64,000 bases of DNA. Origin: Candidatus Schekmanbacteria bacterium RIFCSPLOWO2_02_FULL_38_14 (GTDB lineage: Bacteria > Schekmanbacteria > GWA2-38-11). Below the pieces are notes generated by a model. The model made no database searches. It was not told the DNA's origin and saw nothing but the letters and a program-made list of their open reading frames with translations. The stretch lies in contig MGDH01000042.1 in the NCBI GenBank assembly GCA_001790855.1, positions 1-64,000 of the forward strand, given 5' to 3'. Positions within the stretch are counted from its first letter, which is position 1; the number at the start of each line of letters is the position of its first letter. This document shows, one piece after another, positions 15,498 to 24,765 of this stretch. Both the position numbers and the translations under genes were made by a program.

Positions 15498-16925
15498 TTA
15501 AACATTTGTCTTTATGGCTTCTTTCCTGTACTTCAACCCTCTCTCTGCTGCATCTGAAAGTTCTCTGTCGTAATCGTGATTTAGTGCAAATACCCTGTAA
15601 TGTATTATTTTTGATGGGATATATTCAAAGAGTTCTTTCAGCATTTCAGTTGAAACAGTTTTTGTAATCGGGTCATAAATATAAATTTGCCTCTGTTCCA
15701 TTGAAAGTGGATTTTCAGGTCTTGGGTCCTGCACAGCAGTGTCAACCATCAATTTATAATTTTTTAATTTCTTTGGCAGGTGCGTTCTTATCCTCTTTTC
15801 CCAATCCTCGTCTTTGATAACAGTTTTGCCGGTTTCAAGCTCTTTTATAGAAATAGTTTTGTCATAAACCATTTTCCACTTTGGAAGACGGTTTAGAATC
15901 ATAGACCATTCTCTTGAGAGCCTTATTTTGTCCTCTTCATCAGAGTATCTCCATCTGGCAACCTCTTGAGCCAATGACCAGTCTGAAAGCTCAAGATATT
16001 CTTTCCTGTGTTCAATCGGGTTATAGGGAAAGATTCTATTGAGTGTTTCCTTAAATATTTCTTTAAGATGCATATCAATAGCCCTTGTAGTTCTATGGTA
16101 ATAAACATTTGAGTAAAGATATAACCGGGCATTTAAGAACATTGTAAGAGCAGAAGTTCCTGATTTATGGATTGTCAATCCATTTTCTGTGTAAAAGGTG
16201 TAATAGATGAGCCTGTCTATATCAACCGGACCTATTGCAACTCCGCACATATATGAATCTCTTAAAACATAATCCATATTGTCAACTGTGTATATCCCAT
16301 TAAAAAGCGGTAGAAGCAGTTGAAGCCATTTTGGATAATCCTCAATTTGTTTTATTCCATCTTTCTTAATCAAAAATGCTACATATTTGGGGTTAATTCT
16401 CTCATTCCTTTGAAAAAAACCATTAGGGCTTCTCTTTATACGTTTGATTATCCTTCCAAGTTCTTTTTCAATTATTGCCTGCCCAATATCCTCGTGGGTA
16501 ATCCCATAGGTATCAAGGAAGTTTTCATCAAAAAAATGCCCAAAAGGACCATGTCCAACATCATGAAGAAGTGCTGTAACTCTTAGAAGTTCTTCAATAA
16601 AATTTTCAGACGGGCAGTTCTTTACAGCTTTTTTCAGACTTGGATACAGATGCTTTGCAACTCTTCCTGCAACATGCATTGCTCCAATTGAGTGCTGAAA
16701 ACGGCTGTGCTCTGCTGAAGGGAAAACCCACTTTGAGCTCTGTAGCTGATATATCTGCCTAAGTCTCTGAAGCCAAGGAGAATCGATAAGGTCTTTTTCC
16801 GATTTCTCACCTGAGTCAACAGATACTGTGAATGCTATGTACTGATGGACAGGGTCTGCAAAGAGAGCCATTCCATCATATAAAAAACTCAGAGAATCAG
16901 CTTTTTGTTCTTTTTTCTTTGCCAT
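15498..16925 (-). CDS. HD-domain phosphohydrolase (SAMHD1/dNTPase-like)
   Basis: A 475-residue HD-superfamily protein. The start has DPVHQYI and DSPWLQRLRQIYQL, then SRFQHSIGAMHVAG supplies the first metal-binding His, ALLHDVGHGPFGH the HD pair, and a later Asp lies in NMDYVLRDS. This order is that of the SAMHD1/YwfO-type family, which hydrolyses dNTPs or related nucleotides. The C-terminal 150 residues are alpha/beta and family-typical. A stretch of 64 bp separates it from the helicase remnant upstream on the same strand. Confidence 0.85.
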   Translation of the reverse strand: MAKKKEQKADSLSFLYDGMALFADPVHQYIAFTVSVDSGEKSEKDLIDSPWLQRLRQIYQLQSSKWVFPSAEHSRFQHSIGAMHVAGRVAKHLYPSLKKAVKNCPSENFIEELLRVTALLHDVGHGPFGHFFDENFLDTYGITHEDIGQAIIEKELGRIIKRIKRSPNGFFQRNERINPKYVAFLIKKDGIKQIEDYPKWLQLLLPLFNGIYTVDNMDYVLRDSYMCGVAIGPVDIDRLIYYTFYTENGLTIHKSGTSALTMFLNARLYLYSNVYYHRTTRAIDMHLKEIFKETLNRIFPYNPIEHRKEYLELSDWSLAQEVARWRYSDEEDKIRLSREWSMILNRLPKWKMVYDKTISIKELETGKTVIKDEDWEKRIRTHLPKKLKNYKLMVDTAVQDPRPENPLSMEQRQIYIYDPITKTVSTEMLKELFEYIPSKIIHYRVFALNHDYDRELSDAAERGLKYRKEAIKTNV

Positions 16926-16989
16926 TTTTCAACACAAAAAATTTGCAAATTATCATTATTGAAAAAAATCAAATTGCAAAATCCGGTAT

Positions 16990-17841
16990 CTATTCTTCCA
17001 GAAGATTCCATGGTTCAAGAATATTCTGAGGAATATTGTCAATAAACCTTGATTGTTTTGATAAAACAGCTCCTCTTGAGTGGTCAAAAATATTCACAGG
17101 ATATGTAACAAAAAGATTGCATTTAGCCCTTGTTGCAGCAACATACATAAGTCTTCTTTCCTCTTCACTCTCTTTAAGTAGTTGTTTTAAAAAAATTAAC
17201 AAATCATCATAATCAGCAAGAAAATTAGTGAGTTTATATTTAGAATAAGTCTCTTTAAGTTTTTTTAAATCCTCAATATGGTCTGTAAAATAAGAATAAT
17301 CTCTCCCTATTATTAATTCAATGGATAAATTTCTGTTAACAGACATACTGAAAATATTCTGAATTGTATCTTTTCTTGGAAACCTTTTTTCCTTGGTGTT
17401 TAAATTTAGCTGATTTCTTAAAAGATTTATGGCATCCTCTGAATCAGAACGGTCAAGTATAGTGAAATTTGATTGAAAATTAATTGTTTTGGAATATCTT
17501 CTGAGTATCGTATTTGCAAAGGAGTGAAATGTTCCACCTGAAACTCTTTCACAGGGATAGTCAATTAATGAAGCTGCTCTTCTGAGCATATCCTGCGAAG
17601 CCCTGCGCGTAAAGGTAAGTAGCAGTATTGATTCTGCATCAATGTCTGTCTTTATAAGCCTTGCTACTCTGTAAATGAGAGTTCTTGTTTTTCCGCTTCC
17701 GGCACCTGCAATAACAAGATAAGGTCCCTCAGTTAACTCTACTGCTTCAAGCTGAGAGCTATTTAGTTCTTTTCTGTAATCAATTTTAAATTTTTTTGAA
17801 GAAACAGGGTATGTTTCTTTTTTTAACTTATAGACTTTCAT
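16990..17841 (-). pseudogene. UvrD/Rep-family helicase with the middle deleted in frame
   Basis: The first 225 residues are a normal UvrD-like domain 1A/1B: ELNSSQLEAV (Q motif), VIAGAGSGKT (Walker A), LLLTFTRRASQDM (motif Ia) and GTFHSFAN. After LADYDDLLIFLKQLLKE the sequence jumps to EEERRLMYVAATRAK, which is motif VI near the far C-terminus, and ends in the usual PW.LLEE tail. Intact relatives are about 650 residues, so some 350 are gone, including the DExx box and motifs III to V. The frame is kept, giving a 283-residue product that could be made but cannot unwind DNA. The junction lies near 17166-17176. It might alternatively be an assembly error. Confidence 0.8.
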
Positions 17842-17939
17842 CTTTGTTTATTAAAAAATCAGTGAGTATATATAAAAACTATGAACGTATTGGCAAATAT
17901 CCTCAGAATTTCAGCAGATAGTTTTTATTTTAAAAGCTA

Positions 17940-18434
17940 TTATTTGCCAAGAGAAGTAAATAATGGAATGACTACTATCAATATAAATGACACTAAAAAC
18001 AATGCAATTACAGTAATAAAGAGATATTTTTTAAAGCTTAAATCTGATGTTTCAGCAGGAACAGCTTGCTCTTCTTTTACATCTGTATCCTCTTCATGGG
18101 TATATTCTTCAGTTCTTTTTCTTGCTGAGCGATGCTTAACCCTGTGTTTTTTTGTTTCGTATTCTTCCGGAGAAAACCAGATAGTATTTCCTGAACCATC
18201 TATCAGAGGGATATGCCCCTTCTCCTTAAAGAATTTTTTTTTCTCTTCTTCGGCGATTTCAAGTCTTCTTATGTTATCAGATCTTGTATTTTCTGTTTCT
18301 TTTAGTTCTTTCTCTTCTTCTTCTTCAGAGAGTTTTGCTCTTTGAAAAGATTCAAGCTTTTCTCTTTCCTTCTCTTCTAACTCTTTTCTTGTTTTTTCTC
18401 TTATGGTTTTTTCTTCTTCTTCTGAGATAGCCAT
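17940..18434 (-). CDS. Highly charged tail-anchored protein of unknown function
   Basis: I do not recognise this protein. Residues about 5-70 are almost all Glu, Lys and Arg in heptad-like order, probably a long coiled coil. A short uncharged segment (KGHIPLIDGSGNTIWF) follows, then basic residues, and residues about 136-158 form one hydrophobic segment near the C-terminus (LFITVIALFLVSFILIVVI), so it is likely anchored with its bulk in the cytoplasm. A TTG at 18446 could extend the frame, but GGAG six bases before the ATG at 18434 fixes the start. It is upstream of the helicase remnant on the same strand. Confidence 0.7.
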   Translation of the reverse strand: MAISEEEEKTIREKTRKELEEKEREKLESFQRAKLSEEEEEKELKETENTRSDNIRRLEIAEEEKKKFFKEKGHIPLIDGSGNTIWFSPEEYETKKHRVKHRSARKRTEEYTHEEDTDVKEEQAVPAETSDLSFKKYLFITVIALFLVSFILIVVIPLFTSLGK

Positions 18435-18446
18435 ATGAATCTCCAA

Positions 18447-18823
18447 AAACTTGTTTGTTATTTTAAGCTTAATTAACTGCTGTTGTCAATATTGAATACG
18501 GAAAAGAATATTTATATAAGACAAGATATCATGGAAAAAGATTTTTCGTATTAGCTTGTGGTTTCTGGCTATGACAACCACAAAATATTCACAACAATTT
18601 CTTTTCTCTCTGTCATCAACCCATTCGCTGTTTGGTTCACTGCAGTTGTAACAGATTTTTATCCCTTGTTTTAAAATCTTAATTTAAATTTTTCCAGATT
18701 AGATGGGAGAAACTTGTGGAAAAATTGTTAAAATGGATATTTAAATAAAAAAAATGAAAGGGTTTCACCTCTTTGCACTATTTTGCAGCAACATCCTTTG
18801 CATCAGTAAAAATAATTTTCAGA
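18447..18823. other. Intergenic region with a possible gene remnant
   Basis: About 375 bp without a convincing gene. On the minus strand a frame ending at TGA (18486-18488) and open back to about 18675 contains ICYNCSEPNSEW, then NCCEYFVVVIARNHKLIRK. The CxxC-like spacing suggests a decayed zinc-binding protein, but there is no start codon, and I cannot name a family. No terminator or clear promoter was found. Confidence 0.3.
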
Positions 18824-19777
18824 TTAATTTCTCCTGAGGATTTTTCTCTCGAGAAAATCTATTATTTCTTTTTCAAGATTTCTCCTGTAAAGTTTGTTGA
18901 TTGGAATTATTCCAGCAGGACAAGTGACATTTATTTCAGTAAGCTTCTCTCCTATTAAATCAATTCCTGCAAAATAAATTCCATCTTCTGAAAGTTTCTG
19001 TGATACTACTGAACAGATTTCTTTTTCTCTTTTTGACAGTTCTGTTCTTTTGTTAACTCCCCCAAAGTCCGGATCGCTTCTGAAATCATTTCTTTTTGGA
19101 ACTCTCGCATAGCATCCTATAACCTTACCTGAGAGAATTACTGCTCTTTTATCACCGGTAGTGTAAACATCATCAAGAAACTTCTGTGCAAGAACGTATT
19201 TTGTTTTGGATTCTGTCACTTTGTCAAAAATCTGGAAAACATCTTTTTCATCATCTGAAACAACAACAAGCTCTTTACTTGCATACATGTTTATCTGCTT
19301 GATTATAATTTTACCACATTTTTTTAAAAAACTTTTTAAAAGATTTATGTTCTTTGCAACTACTGTTTCTGGAATCATCTCAGGGAATTTCAGAGAGTAT
19401 AATTTTTCACTAACCTCTCTTAACCCCTTTGGGTTGTTTAGGATAAGAGTTCCCCCCCCAATAAGTTGTAGCAAATGGGTAATGTAGAAGTAGTTTATGT
19501 TATATGGCGGTTCAAGCCTCATAAAAACCACATCAAGAGAATCCATACGCTCAAGCTTAAACTTACTATTTACAGGATTAAATCTCTTGTCAAATTCTTC
19601 ATAACCGAGATTAACCATTGTAGTTCCGCCTAACCAGAAAATATCTTCCTGATGAATATAAAATACCTGATGTCCTCTTGACCTGCATTCATTTAGAAGC
19701 AGAAGGCTTGTATCTTCTTCAATAACCAGTTTTTCAATCTGGTCTAAAATAAATCCAATTCTTAATTTAGAAACCAT
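18824..19777 (-). CDS. gshB: Glutathione synthetase-like ATP-grasp ligase
   Basis: The second enzyme of glutathione synthesis, joining glycine to gamma-glutamylcysteine. The 317-residue chain follows bacterial GshB: FILDQIEKL..EEDTSLLLL at the start, VVFMRLEPPYN, LILNNPKGLR, then AQKFLDDV..GDKRAV, and IYFAGIDLIGEKLTEINVTCP with the metal-binding Glu/Asn. The small Gly-rich ATP loop of GshB (GMGG in Escherichia coli) is replaced by INMYASKEL here, so nucleotide handling may differ. It starts three bases after the gshA stop, with the two genes surely co-transcribed. Confidence 0.82.
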   Translation of the reverse strand: MVSKLRIGFILDQIEKLVIEEDTSLLLLNECRSRGHQVFYIHQEDIFWLGGTTMVNLGYEEFDKRFNPVNSKFKLERMDSLDVVFMRLEPPYNINYFYITHLLQLIGGGTLILNNPKGLREVSEKLYSLKFPEMIPETVVAKNINLLKSFLKKCGKIIIKQINMYASKELVVVSDDEKDVFQIFDKVTESKTKYVLAQKFLDDVYTTGDKRAVILSGKVIGCYARVPKRNDFRSDPDFGGVNKRTELSKREKEICSVVSQKLSEDGIYFAGIDLIGEKLTEINVTCPAGIIPINKLYRRNLEKEIIDFLERKILRRN

Positions 19778-19779
19778 GT

Positions 19780-21021
19780 TTAAACTGCTGCGATTTCATA
19801 ACCCTGAGCAAGTGTTGAGACCATGGCAATAAATTCATAGACTTTTATGTTTTCTACAGACACATTTGATTTAACAGCATTGCCGAAAGTATCTGAACTC
19901 ATAGGACATAAATTATCAGATTCAAAAAACATACCTCTTGTATTTAAATTTTCCTTTGTTGTTCTTTCAGTATTCATTCTGAAAAAACCTCCAACAGGTT
20001 TTGCACCAACAAAATATATAAGAGGCTCTGCAACAAACCCTTCCACTTTATCAATTGTTGGAATTCCTTCCTGAATTATAAGACTTTTTACCGGAACTTT
20101 GTTTTTCCCAAAAGACATTTTATTTTTAGTTTCCCTGTTCATGTGAATGAAATCGTAGCTGCTTTCAGCACTCATAACAGCTATCCCGTATGTTCCTGAA
20201 TTATTTTTTATAAAAACAAAAGGTTTTTCTTTTATTCCATATTCTTCATATTTTCCATTAACAAAAGAAAGAACTTTGTCGATTTTTTCAGCTGCCTTTT
20301 CAAAATCTGATTTTTTAGTAAAATCAATATCATCAACAGATTCATAAAACTCCGACAGGAACCACTTGTCTATTTTGAACTTCAGCGAAAACTCCTCGAT
20401 AAGGTTATTATAGAATTGTAAATGGTTGCTCTTTTTTCTCTTGAACCATCCAAGCTCAATGGAAGGTATTATTGGCTGATGTATGCTGTGCAATACAACA
20501 GGCTCTCCTTCAGAAAAGTCATTGTTATCAATTATCAAATTAGGGATGAATTCTCCCGCAGACAGGGTTTTTCCTTTTATATTAATCCTATAAACTGTTA
20601 TTTCATTCTTATCAGCTGTTTCTAAATTCTTTTTGTCATCAAAATCTCCTTTTAAAACTCCTATTCTTGATTCAAACCCGGCTTTTTCAAGAATCAGGCT
20701 TAATGAGTGAAGGTTTTCAAGATAGAATTTATTCCTTGTATGCTCTTCAGCAAGAATTAATACTTTCCTCGTGCCTGAAAAATATCTGCTAATATAATCT
20801 TTAAAATACTTGCTGCTCATTTTTTTGCTGTTCCTGCAAAGGTTGTTAAATCCTCCAGGAAACAGGTTTGCATCAACAGGTGCAACTTTAAACCCGCTGT
20901 TTCTTATGTCGTGGGAAGAATAAATAGGGAGCTGAACTTTTTTTGAGTGGAACTTAATCCATTCTTTAACACGGTTAGCCTCTTTTGTCAGCAGGTTATG
21001 CAACACAGGGATAATATTCAC
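19780..21021 (-). CDS. gshA: Glutamate-cysteine ligase, GshA (TIGR02049/PF08886) type
   Basis: The first, rate-limiting enzyme of glutathione synthesis. This is the proteobacterial PF08886 class, not the Escherichia coli class. Recognisable features are IRNSGFKVAPVDANLFPGGF near residues 40-65, the LHSIHQP segment, FIKNNSGTYGIAVMS and the C-terminal GGFFRMNTERTTKENLNTRG. Its 413 residues are normal for the type. It is followed directly by the GshB-like gene, forming a two-gene operon. Downstream of 21022 lies AT-rich intergenic DNA up to the kinase-like gene. Confidence 0.88.
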   Translation of the reverse strand: MNIIPVLHNLLTKEANRVKEWIKFHSKKVQLPIYSSHDIRNSGFKVAPVDANLFPGGFNNLCRNSKKMSSKYFKDYISRYFSGTRKVLILAEEHTRNKFYLENLHSLSLILEKAGFESRIGVLKGDFDDKKNLETADKNEITVYRINIKGKTLSAGEFIPNLIIDNNDFSEGEPVVLHSIHQPIIPSIELGWFKRKKSNHLQFYNNLIEEFSLKFKIDKWFLSEFYESVDDIDFTKKSDFEKAAEKIDKVLSFVNGKYEEYGIKEKPFVFIKNNSGTYGIAVMSAESSYDFIHMNRETKNKMSFGKNKVPVKSLIIQEGIPTIDKVEGFVAEPLIYFVGAKPVGGFFRMNTERTTKENLNTRGMFFESDNLCPMSSDTFGNAVKSNVSVENIKVYEFIAMVSTLAQGYEIAAV

Positions 21022-21260
21022 AGTCTTTTCCGCAAATCTTACCTTTTTTAATTTTAAAAAAAGCTGTGGAAGGAAACAGCTATTTAAAATATTCTTAACA
21101 AATTATAGATTTTTACAGGATTTAAATCAAGATAAATTGCTTTTTTGATTATAAGCTGCTGACAATAAAGCAGATGAAGGAGGTTAAAAATTAAAAGTTT
21201 ATGAAACAGGTGAACGGATTGTATTTCGTAACGGTGGAGAATGCAATTGCTACACTTTTT

Positions 21261-22007
21261 TTAAACAGGAATTTTTATTTTGTAACCTGTTACCTTTTCC
21301 TCACCACTATTCAGCACTTCTCCGCCAATCTCTTTGTTAACTATCCATGAAGCTATTCTAACGTTAATATCTTTATTTAAACCATCAGGGTTCTCAAAAC
21401 TGTTGAAAATATCCTGAAAAGATTCAAGGCGTTCAGCACGGGTTCTGCAATCAGCAAGAAAGGTACTGTTTCTAAGGTTAATTTCAATCTGTTTTTCTTT
21501 TTCGTTATGCTCTGTAGTGATTTTTAATTCCTTACCATTGGATATATTCTTCTTTACATCTAAAAGAAAATTTAAGAAAGCATGTTGAAATAAACCTATC
21601 CTTAATTTAATAATTGGAATACTTCCTGGCAAAAAAGAAACTTTTATTCCTTTTCTGTAAAATCCTTTGTTTGCAAGAGAAATACTCTGATAAATAATCG
21701 TGTTTATATCAGCTTCCCTTTCATCTTTTGAATTTGCTTGCAGGTATGATAACATGCTGTTATTTATCTGCTTTGCTTTTTCAGAGCATGAGATAATAAC
21801 TTCAAAACACTTTTTAATATCATTTTCTTTGTTAGTCATTTTTGCAATTTGTGCAAATCCAAGCATTGCTCCAACTATGTTGTTGAGTTCATGTGTAATA
21901 TCAGAAAACATCTGTCCTGCAACAGCATATCTCTGAAGATTAATTATAAAATCAACTAAACTCCCATTTTTTTCTTTTACTTGTATTTCAATTTGATTTG
22001 CGAGCAT
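21261..22007 (-). CDS. Degenerate histidine kinase-like protein linked to a sigma factor
   Basis: A 248-residue soluble protein. FSDITHELNNIVGAMLGFAQ near residue 40 is a proper NtrB-like HisKA phosphoacceptor box, followed by a dimerisation helix. The C-terminal half has the outline of a HATPase fold, but the N box is FLNFLLDVKKNI and the G boxes (DxGxG, GxGLG) cannot be seen. It may be phosphorylated by another kinase or act as a binding scaffold. No sensor domain is present. It lies 32 bp after the sigma-factor gene on the same strand, so a regulatory link to that sigma factor is inferred. Confidence 0.65.
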   Translation of the reverse strand: MLANQIEIQVKEKNGSLVDFIINLQRYAVAGQMFSDITHELNNIVGAMLGFAQIAKMTNKENDIKKCFEVIISCSEKAKQINNSMLSYLQANSKDEREADINTIIYQSISLANKGFYRKGIKVSFLPGSIPIIKLRIGLFQHAFLNFLLDVKKNISNGKELKITTEHNEKEKQIEINLRNSTFLADCRTRAERLESFQDIFNSFENPDGLNKDINVRIASWIVNKEIGGEVLNSGEEKVTGYKIKIPV

Positions 22008-22039
22008 ATGATTCTCTCTGATTTTAGTTGTTAAAACTT

Positions 22040-22810
22040 CTATTCTTCCCTCAACAGTTTCTTTAACCTGTTTTTAAGAAGAATAACTGCCTTTGTGTGA
22101 ATCTGAGAAACCCTTGACTCTGTTATATCAAGGACCTTTCCTATCTCCTTCATTGTAAGATCTTCATAATAATAAAGGGAAATAACCAGCTTCTCTTTTT
22201 CAGGCAATCTGTTGATTGTATCTCCAACAATTTTCTTTAACTCCTTTAGTTTTGTTGAAAAAAGAGGACTCTTCTCTTCGCTGTCTGCTATAAGAGAGAA
22301 GAGGTTTTTGCCTTTATTATCTGAACTGTCCATAGAATTATCAAGACTGAAAAGCGTTGCACCTTTAATTTGCTTTAGTGTTTCATAATATTCATCAATG
22401 CCGATTCCAAGCTCACAAGCCATTTCATAGTCTGTTGCAGGTCTTGAATGCTTCTGTTCAAGATAATAATAAGTATCCTCAACCTGAGTTGTCCACTGGC
22501 GCAGAGATCTTGGAAGCCAGTCAAGTGCCCTGAGTTCATCAAGGATAGCTCCTCTTATCCTGAACTCAGCATAGGTTTTAAATTTTATTTCCTTTGACGG
22601 GTCAAATTTTTCAACAGCATCCATCAACCCTATTATTCCAGCACTCACTAAATCATTAACTTCAACATTTGCAGGCAATTTCATTGATATCCTTGCTGCT
22701 ATGCTACGGGTAAATGGAAGAAACTTTAAAATTAATTTACTTTTATTGATTGGCTCTTTATCTTTATCATACAGTATCAATTCTTTAATTTCCTTCTGTA
22801 TATTCATCAT
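22040..22810 (-). CDS. fliA: FliA/WhiG-family (sigma-28) RNA polymerase sigma factor
   Basis: A group 3 sigma factor of 256 residues. Region 2 contains NDLVSAGIIGLMDAVEKFDP and FKTYAEFRIRGAILDELRALDW, the classic FliA/WhiG signature. Region 3 follows, and region 4 ends in MKEIGKVLDITESRVSQIHTKA, a helix-turn-helix for the -35 element. The start at 22810 has GGGGGG six bases upstream; an upstream extension of 18 residues is not supported. No flagellar, chemotaxis or FlgM gene is in the window, so its target genes are unknown. It appears to be in an operon with the degenerate kinase. Confidence 0.88.
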   Translation of the reverse strand: MMNIQKEIKELILYDKDKEPINKSKLILKFLPFTRSIAARISMKLPANVEVNDLVSAGIIGLMDAVEKFDPSKEIKFKTYAEFRIRGAILDELRALDWLPRSLRQWTTQVEDTYYYLEQKHSRPATDYEMACELGIGIDEYYETLKQIKGATLFSLDNSMDSSDNKGKNLFSLIADSEEKSPLFSTKLKELKKIVGDTINRLPEKEKLVISLYYYEDLTMKEIGKVLDITESRVSQIHTKAVILLKNRLKKLLREE

Positions 22811-23276
22811 ATTTATCCCCCCTCTGTTAAAAAGATAGTTAATTTTGGAACAACTTTTAACCATCTATCAAGACTTAGCCGGTTATATAGATTTTTCTCT
22901 ATCCATTTAATTTTAATTAATAACCTTGAACGCATTCGCAAACAATATATAGCAAATAGTATGCCAAAACATTTTGTATCATTATATTGATTCATGCTTT
23001 AAAAATTTCATAAATCAAAAACTTGATTAATATCTTGAAAGATAAAGAAAATTTATGCTTTTAATATAGAAAAGTTTTTAAATATCTTGAATGAGCGGAT
23101 TTAATATTAAGAAAAGTTTTCTTAAAATGTGTTAACTTTTAGAAGATAGACGTCAAAATGTTAACAGAAGCAGGTATATTATGTAAAAGCAGATTGTATT
23201 TATATTATTGAAGGCACCTGTAGCATACTGTTGGGAATGTGCTCGCCATGACTTTTCAAAATTCTCAGGCAGGAAT
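22811..23276. other. AT-rich non-coding region upstream of the sigma-factor gene
   Basis: About 465 bp hold no convincing gene. A small inverted repeat TGTTAAC...GTTAACA lies near 23131-23164. The region is downstream of the NtrC-type gene and upstream of the sigma-factor gene on the same strand, so the sigma-gene promoter should lie here, but I could not single one out. Confidence 0.35.
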
Positions 23277-24665
23277 TCAGGATGCAGTGTTTTCCAGTTT
23301 TCTTTTTTTTATTTTTTGAACAAGCGTTGTCCTGTTGAGGTTAAGCAGTTTTGCAGCTTTTTCCTTTACCCACCCTGTTTTGTTCAGTGCTTGAAGTATA
23401 AGGTCATTTTCTATTTTTGATAAAAGGGTATTTATACACAGGCCTTCTTCAGGAAGTTTAAAGGTGGATGCAGAAGGTTTTTCTTCTTTGTTTTGAAATT
23501 TCTGAGGCAAATCAGAAACGTTTATTATCTTTTTGTTTCTGTTAAAAATTACCAGTCTTTCAATCATGTTCTCTAACTCTCTGACATTTCCGGGCCAGTT
23601 ATATTCTGAAAAAATTTTCATAACCTCAGGAGAAAAATCCTCTATGTTTGAACCTCTCTCCTTATTATAATAGTCAAGAAAATGCCTTACAAGAAGCTGG
23701 GTATCACCCTTTCTCTCTCTAAGAGGAGGAATTATTAATGGAATGACATTCAGCCTGTAAAAAAGGTCTTCGCGAAATATTTTTTCCTCAACTGCTTTTT
23801 CCAAATCCCTGTGAGTTGCAGCTATAACTCTTACATCAACCTTAACATTTTTTGTTCCTCCGACAGGAATAAACTCCCTTTCCTGAAGAACCCTTAATAG
23901 CTTTACCTGTAAATTCAGGCTCATATCCCCTATCTCATCAAGAAATATGGTTCCTCCGCTTGCCATCTCAAACCTGCCAATTTTCGAATATGCTGCCCCT
24001 GTGAAAGCACCTTTTACGTGTCCGAATAATTCACTTTCAAGCAGACCTTCAGGAATAGCACCGCAGTTTACTGGAACCATACATTTATCCCGTCTTATGC
24101 TATTATAATGTATTGCCTTTGCAACCAACTCCTTACCTGTTCCACTTTCTCCATAAATGATTACAGTGCTATCGCTGTCAGCAATAGTTTCAATTATCTG
24201 AAAAATCCTGATCATTTCTTCACTGTTGCCAACAATGCTTTCAAATTTATACTTTTTCTTTAGCTGACTTTTCAGTAAAAGGTTTTCCCCCCGAAGCCTC
24301 TGGTATTCAATTGCACGCTTTATTATTAAAAGAATTTCATCAAGATTGAATGGTTTTGACACATAATCAAATGCCCCTGCCTTCATAGCCTCGACAGCAC
24401 TATCAATAGTCGCGTACCCTGTCATTATTATTCCTATTGTGTCAGGTTTCGAAGAATGCAGTGCTTTGAGGGTTTGGATGCCATCAACTTCAGGCATAAA
24501 AAGGTCCAAAAGGGCAAGCGTAAAATCATTTTTTTGTATGAGCTCAGCAGCTTCTTTATGGCTTTTTGCTGTTACAACAGAAAATCCTTCTTTTACCAGA
24601 AGTCTGGAGAGCATGTCACAGATGTTTTCCTCATCATCTACGATTAGAATTTTTATCTCAGACAT
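23277..24665 (-). CDS. Sigma-54-dependent response regulator (NtrC family)
   Basis: A transcription activator of 462 residues. The receiver domain (1-120) has the acidic pocket at D10/D11, the phosphorylatable D54 in LLDLFMP, and a switch Lys in YVSKPF. The central AAA+ domain (about 145-375) has GESGTGKE (Walker A), GAFTGA for contact with sigma-54 and [10 protein letters not shown] (Walker B). A Fis-type helix-turn-helix ends the protein ([15 protein letters not shown]). It is divergent from the hybrid kinase at 24766 with about 100 bp between, so these are likely partners. Confidence 0.94.
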   Translation of the reverse strand: MSEIKILIVDDEENICDMLSRLLVKEGFSVVTAKSHKEAAELIQKNDFTLALLDLFMPEVDGIQTLKALHSSKPDTIGIIMTGYATIDSAVEAMKAGAFDYVSKPFNLDEILLIIKRAIEYQRLRGENLLLKSQLKKKYKFESIVGNSEEMIRIFQIIETIADSDSTVIIYGESGTGKELVAKAIHYNSIRRDKCMVPVNCGAIPEGLLESELFGHVKGAFTGAAYSKIGRFEMASGGTIFLDEIGDMSLNLQVKLLRVLQEREFIPVGGTKNVKVDVRVIAATHRDLEKAVEEKIFREDLFYRLNVIPLIIPPLRERKGDTQLLVRHFLDYYNKERGSNIEDFSPEVMKIFSEYNWPGNVRELENMIERLVIFNRNKKIINVSDLPQKFQNKEEKPSASTFKLPEEGLCINTLLSKIENDLILQALNKTGWVKEKAAKLLNLNRTTLVQKIKKRKLENTAS

Positions 24666-24765
24666 CTTAACCTTCCTTTAAGTAAGTTAGAAATGGATAC
24701 CCTTTTGTTTGTGTTTGCTTATTATAAAACATTATGATATAAATTATCAACAAAATTAATACTAT

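Noticed and set aside
18486-18675. Minus-strand frame with CxxC-like and NCC motifs
   Set aside because: No start codon and no recognised family; mentioned only as a possible remnant.
23209-23230. GGCAC..GC sequence that resembles a sigma-54 promoter
   Set aside because: The GG to GC spacing is two bases too short and there is no gene placed to use it.
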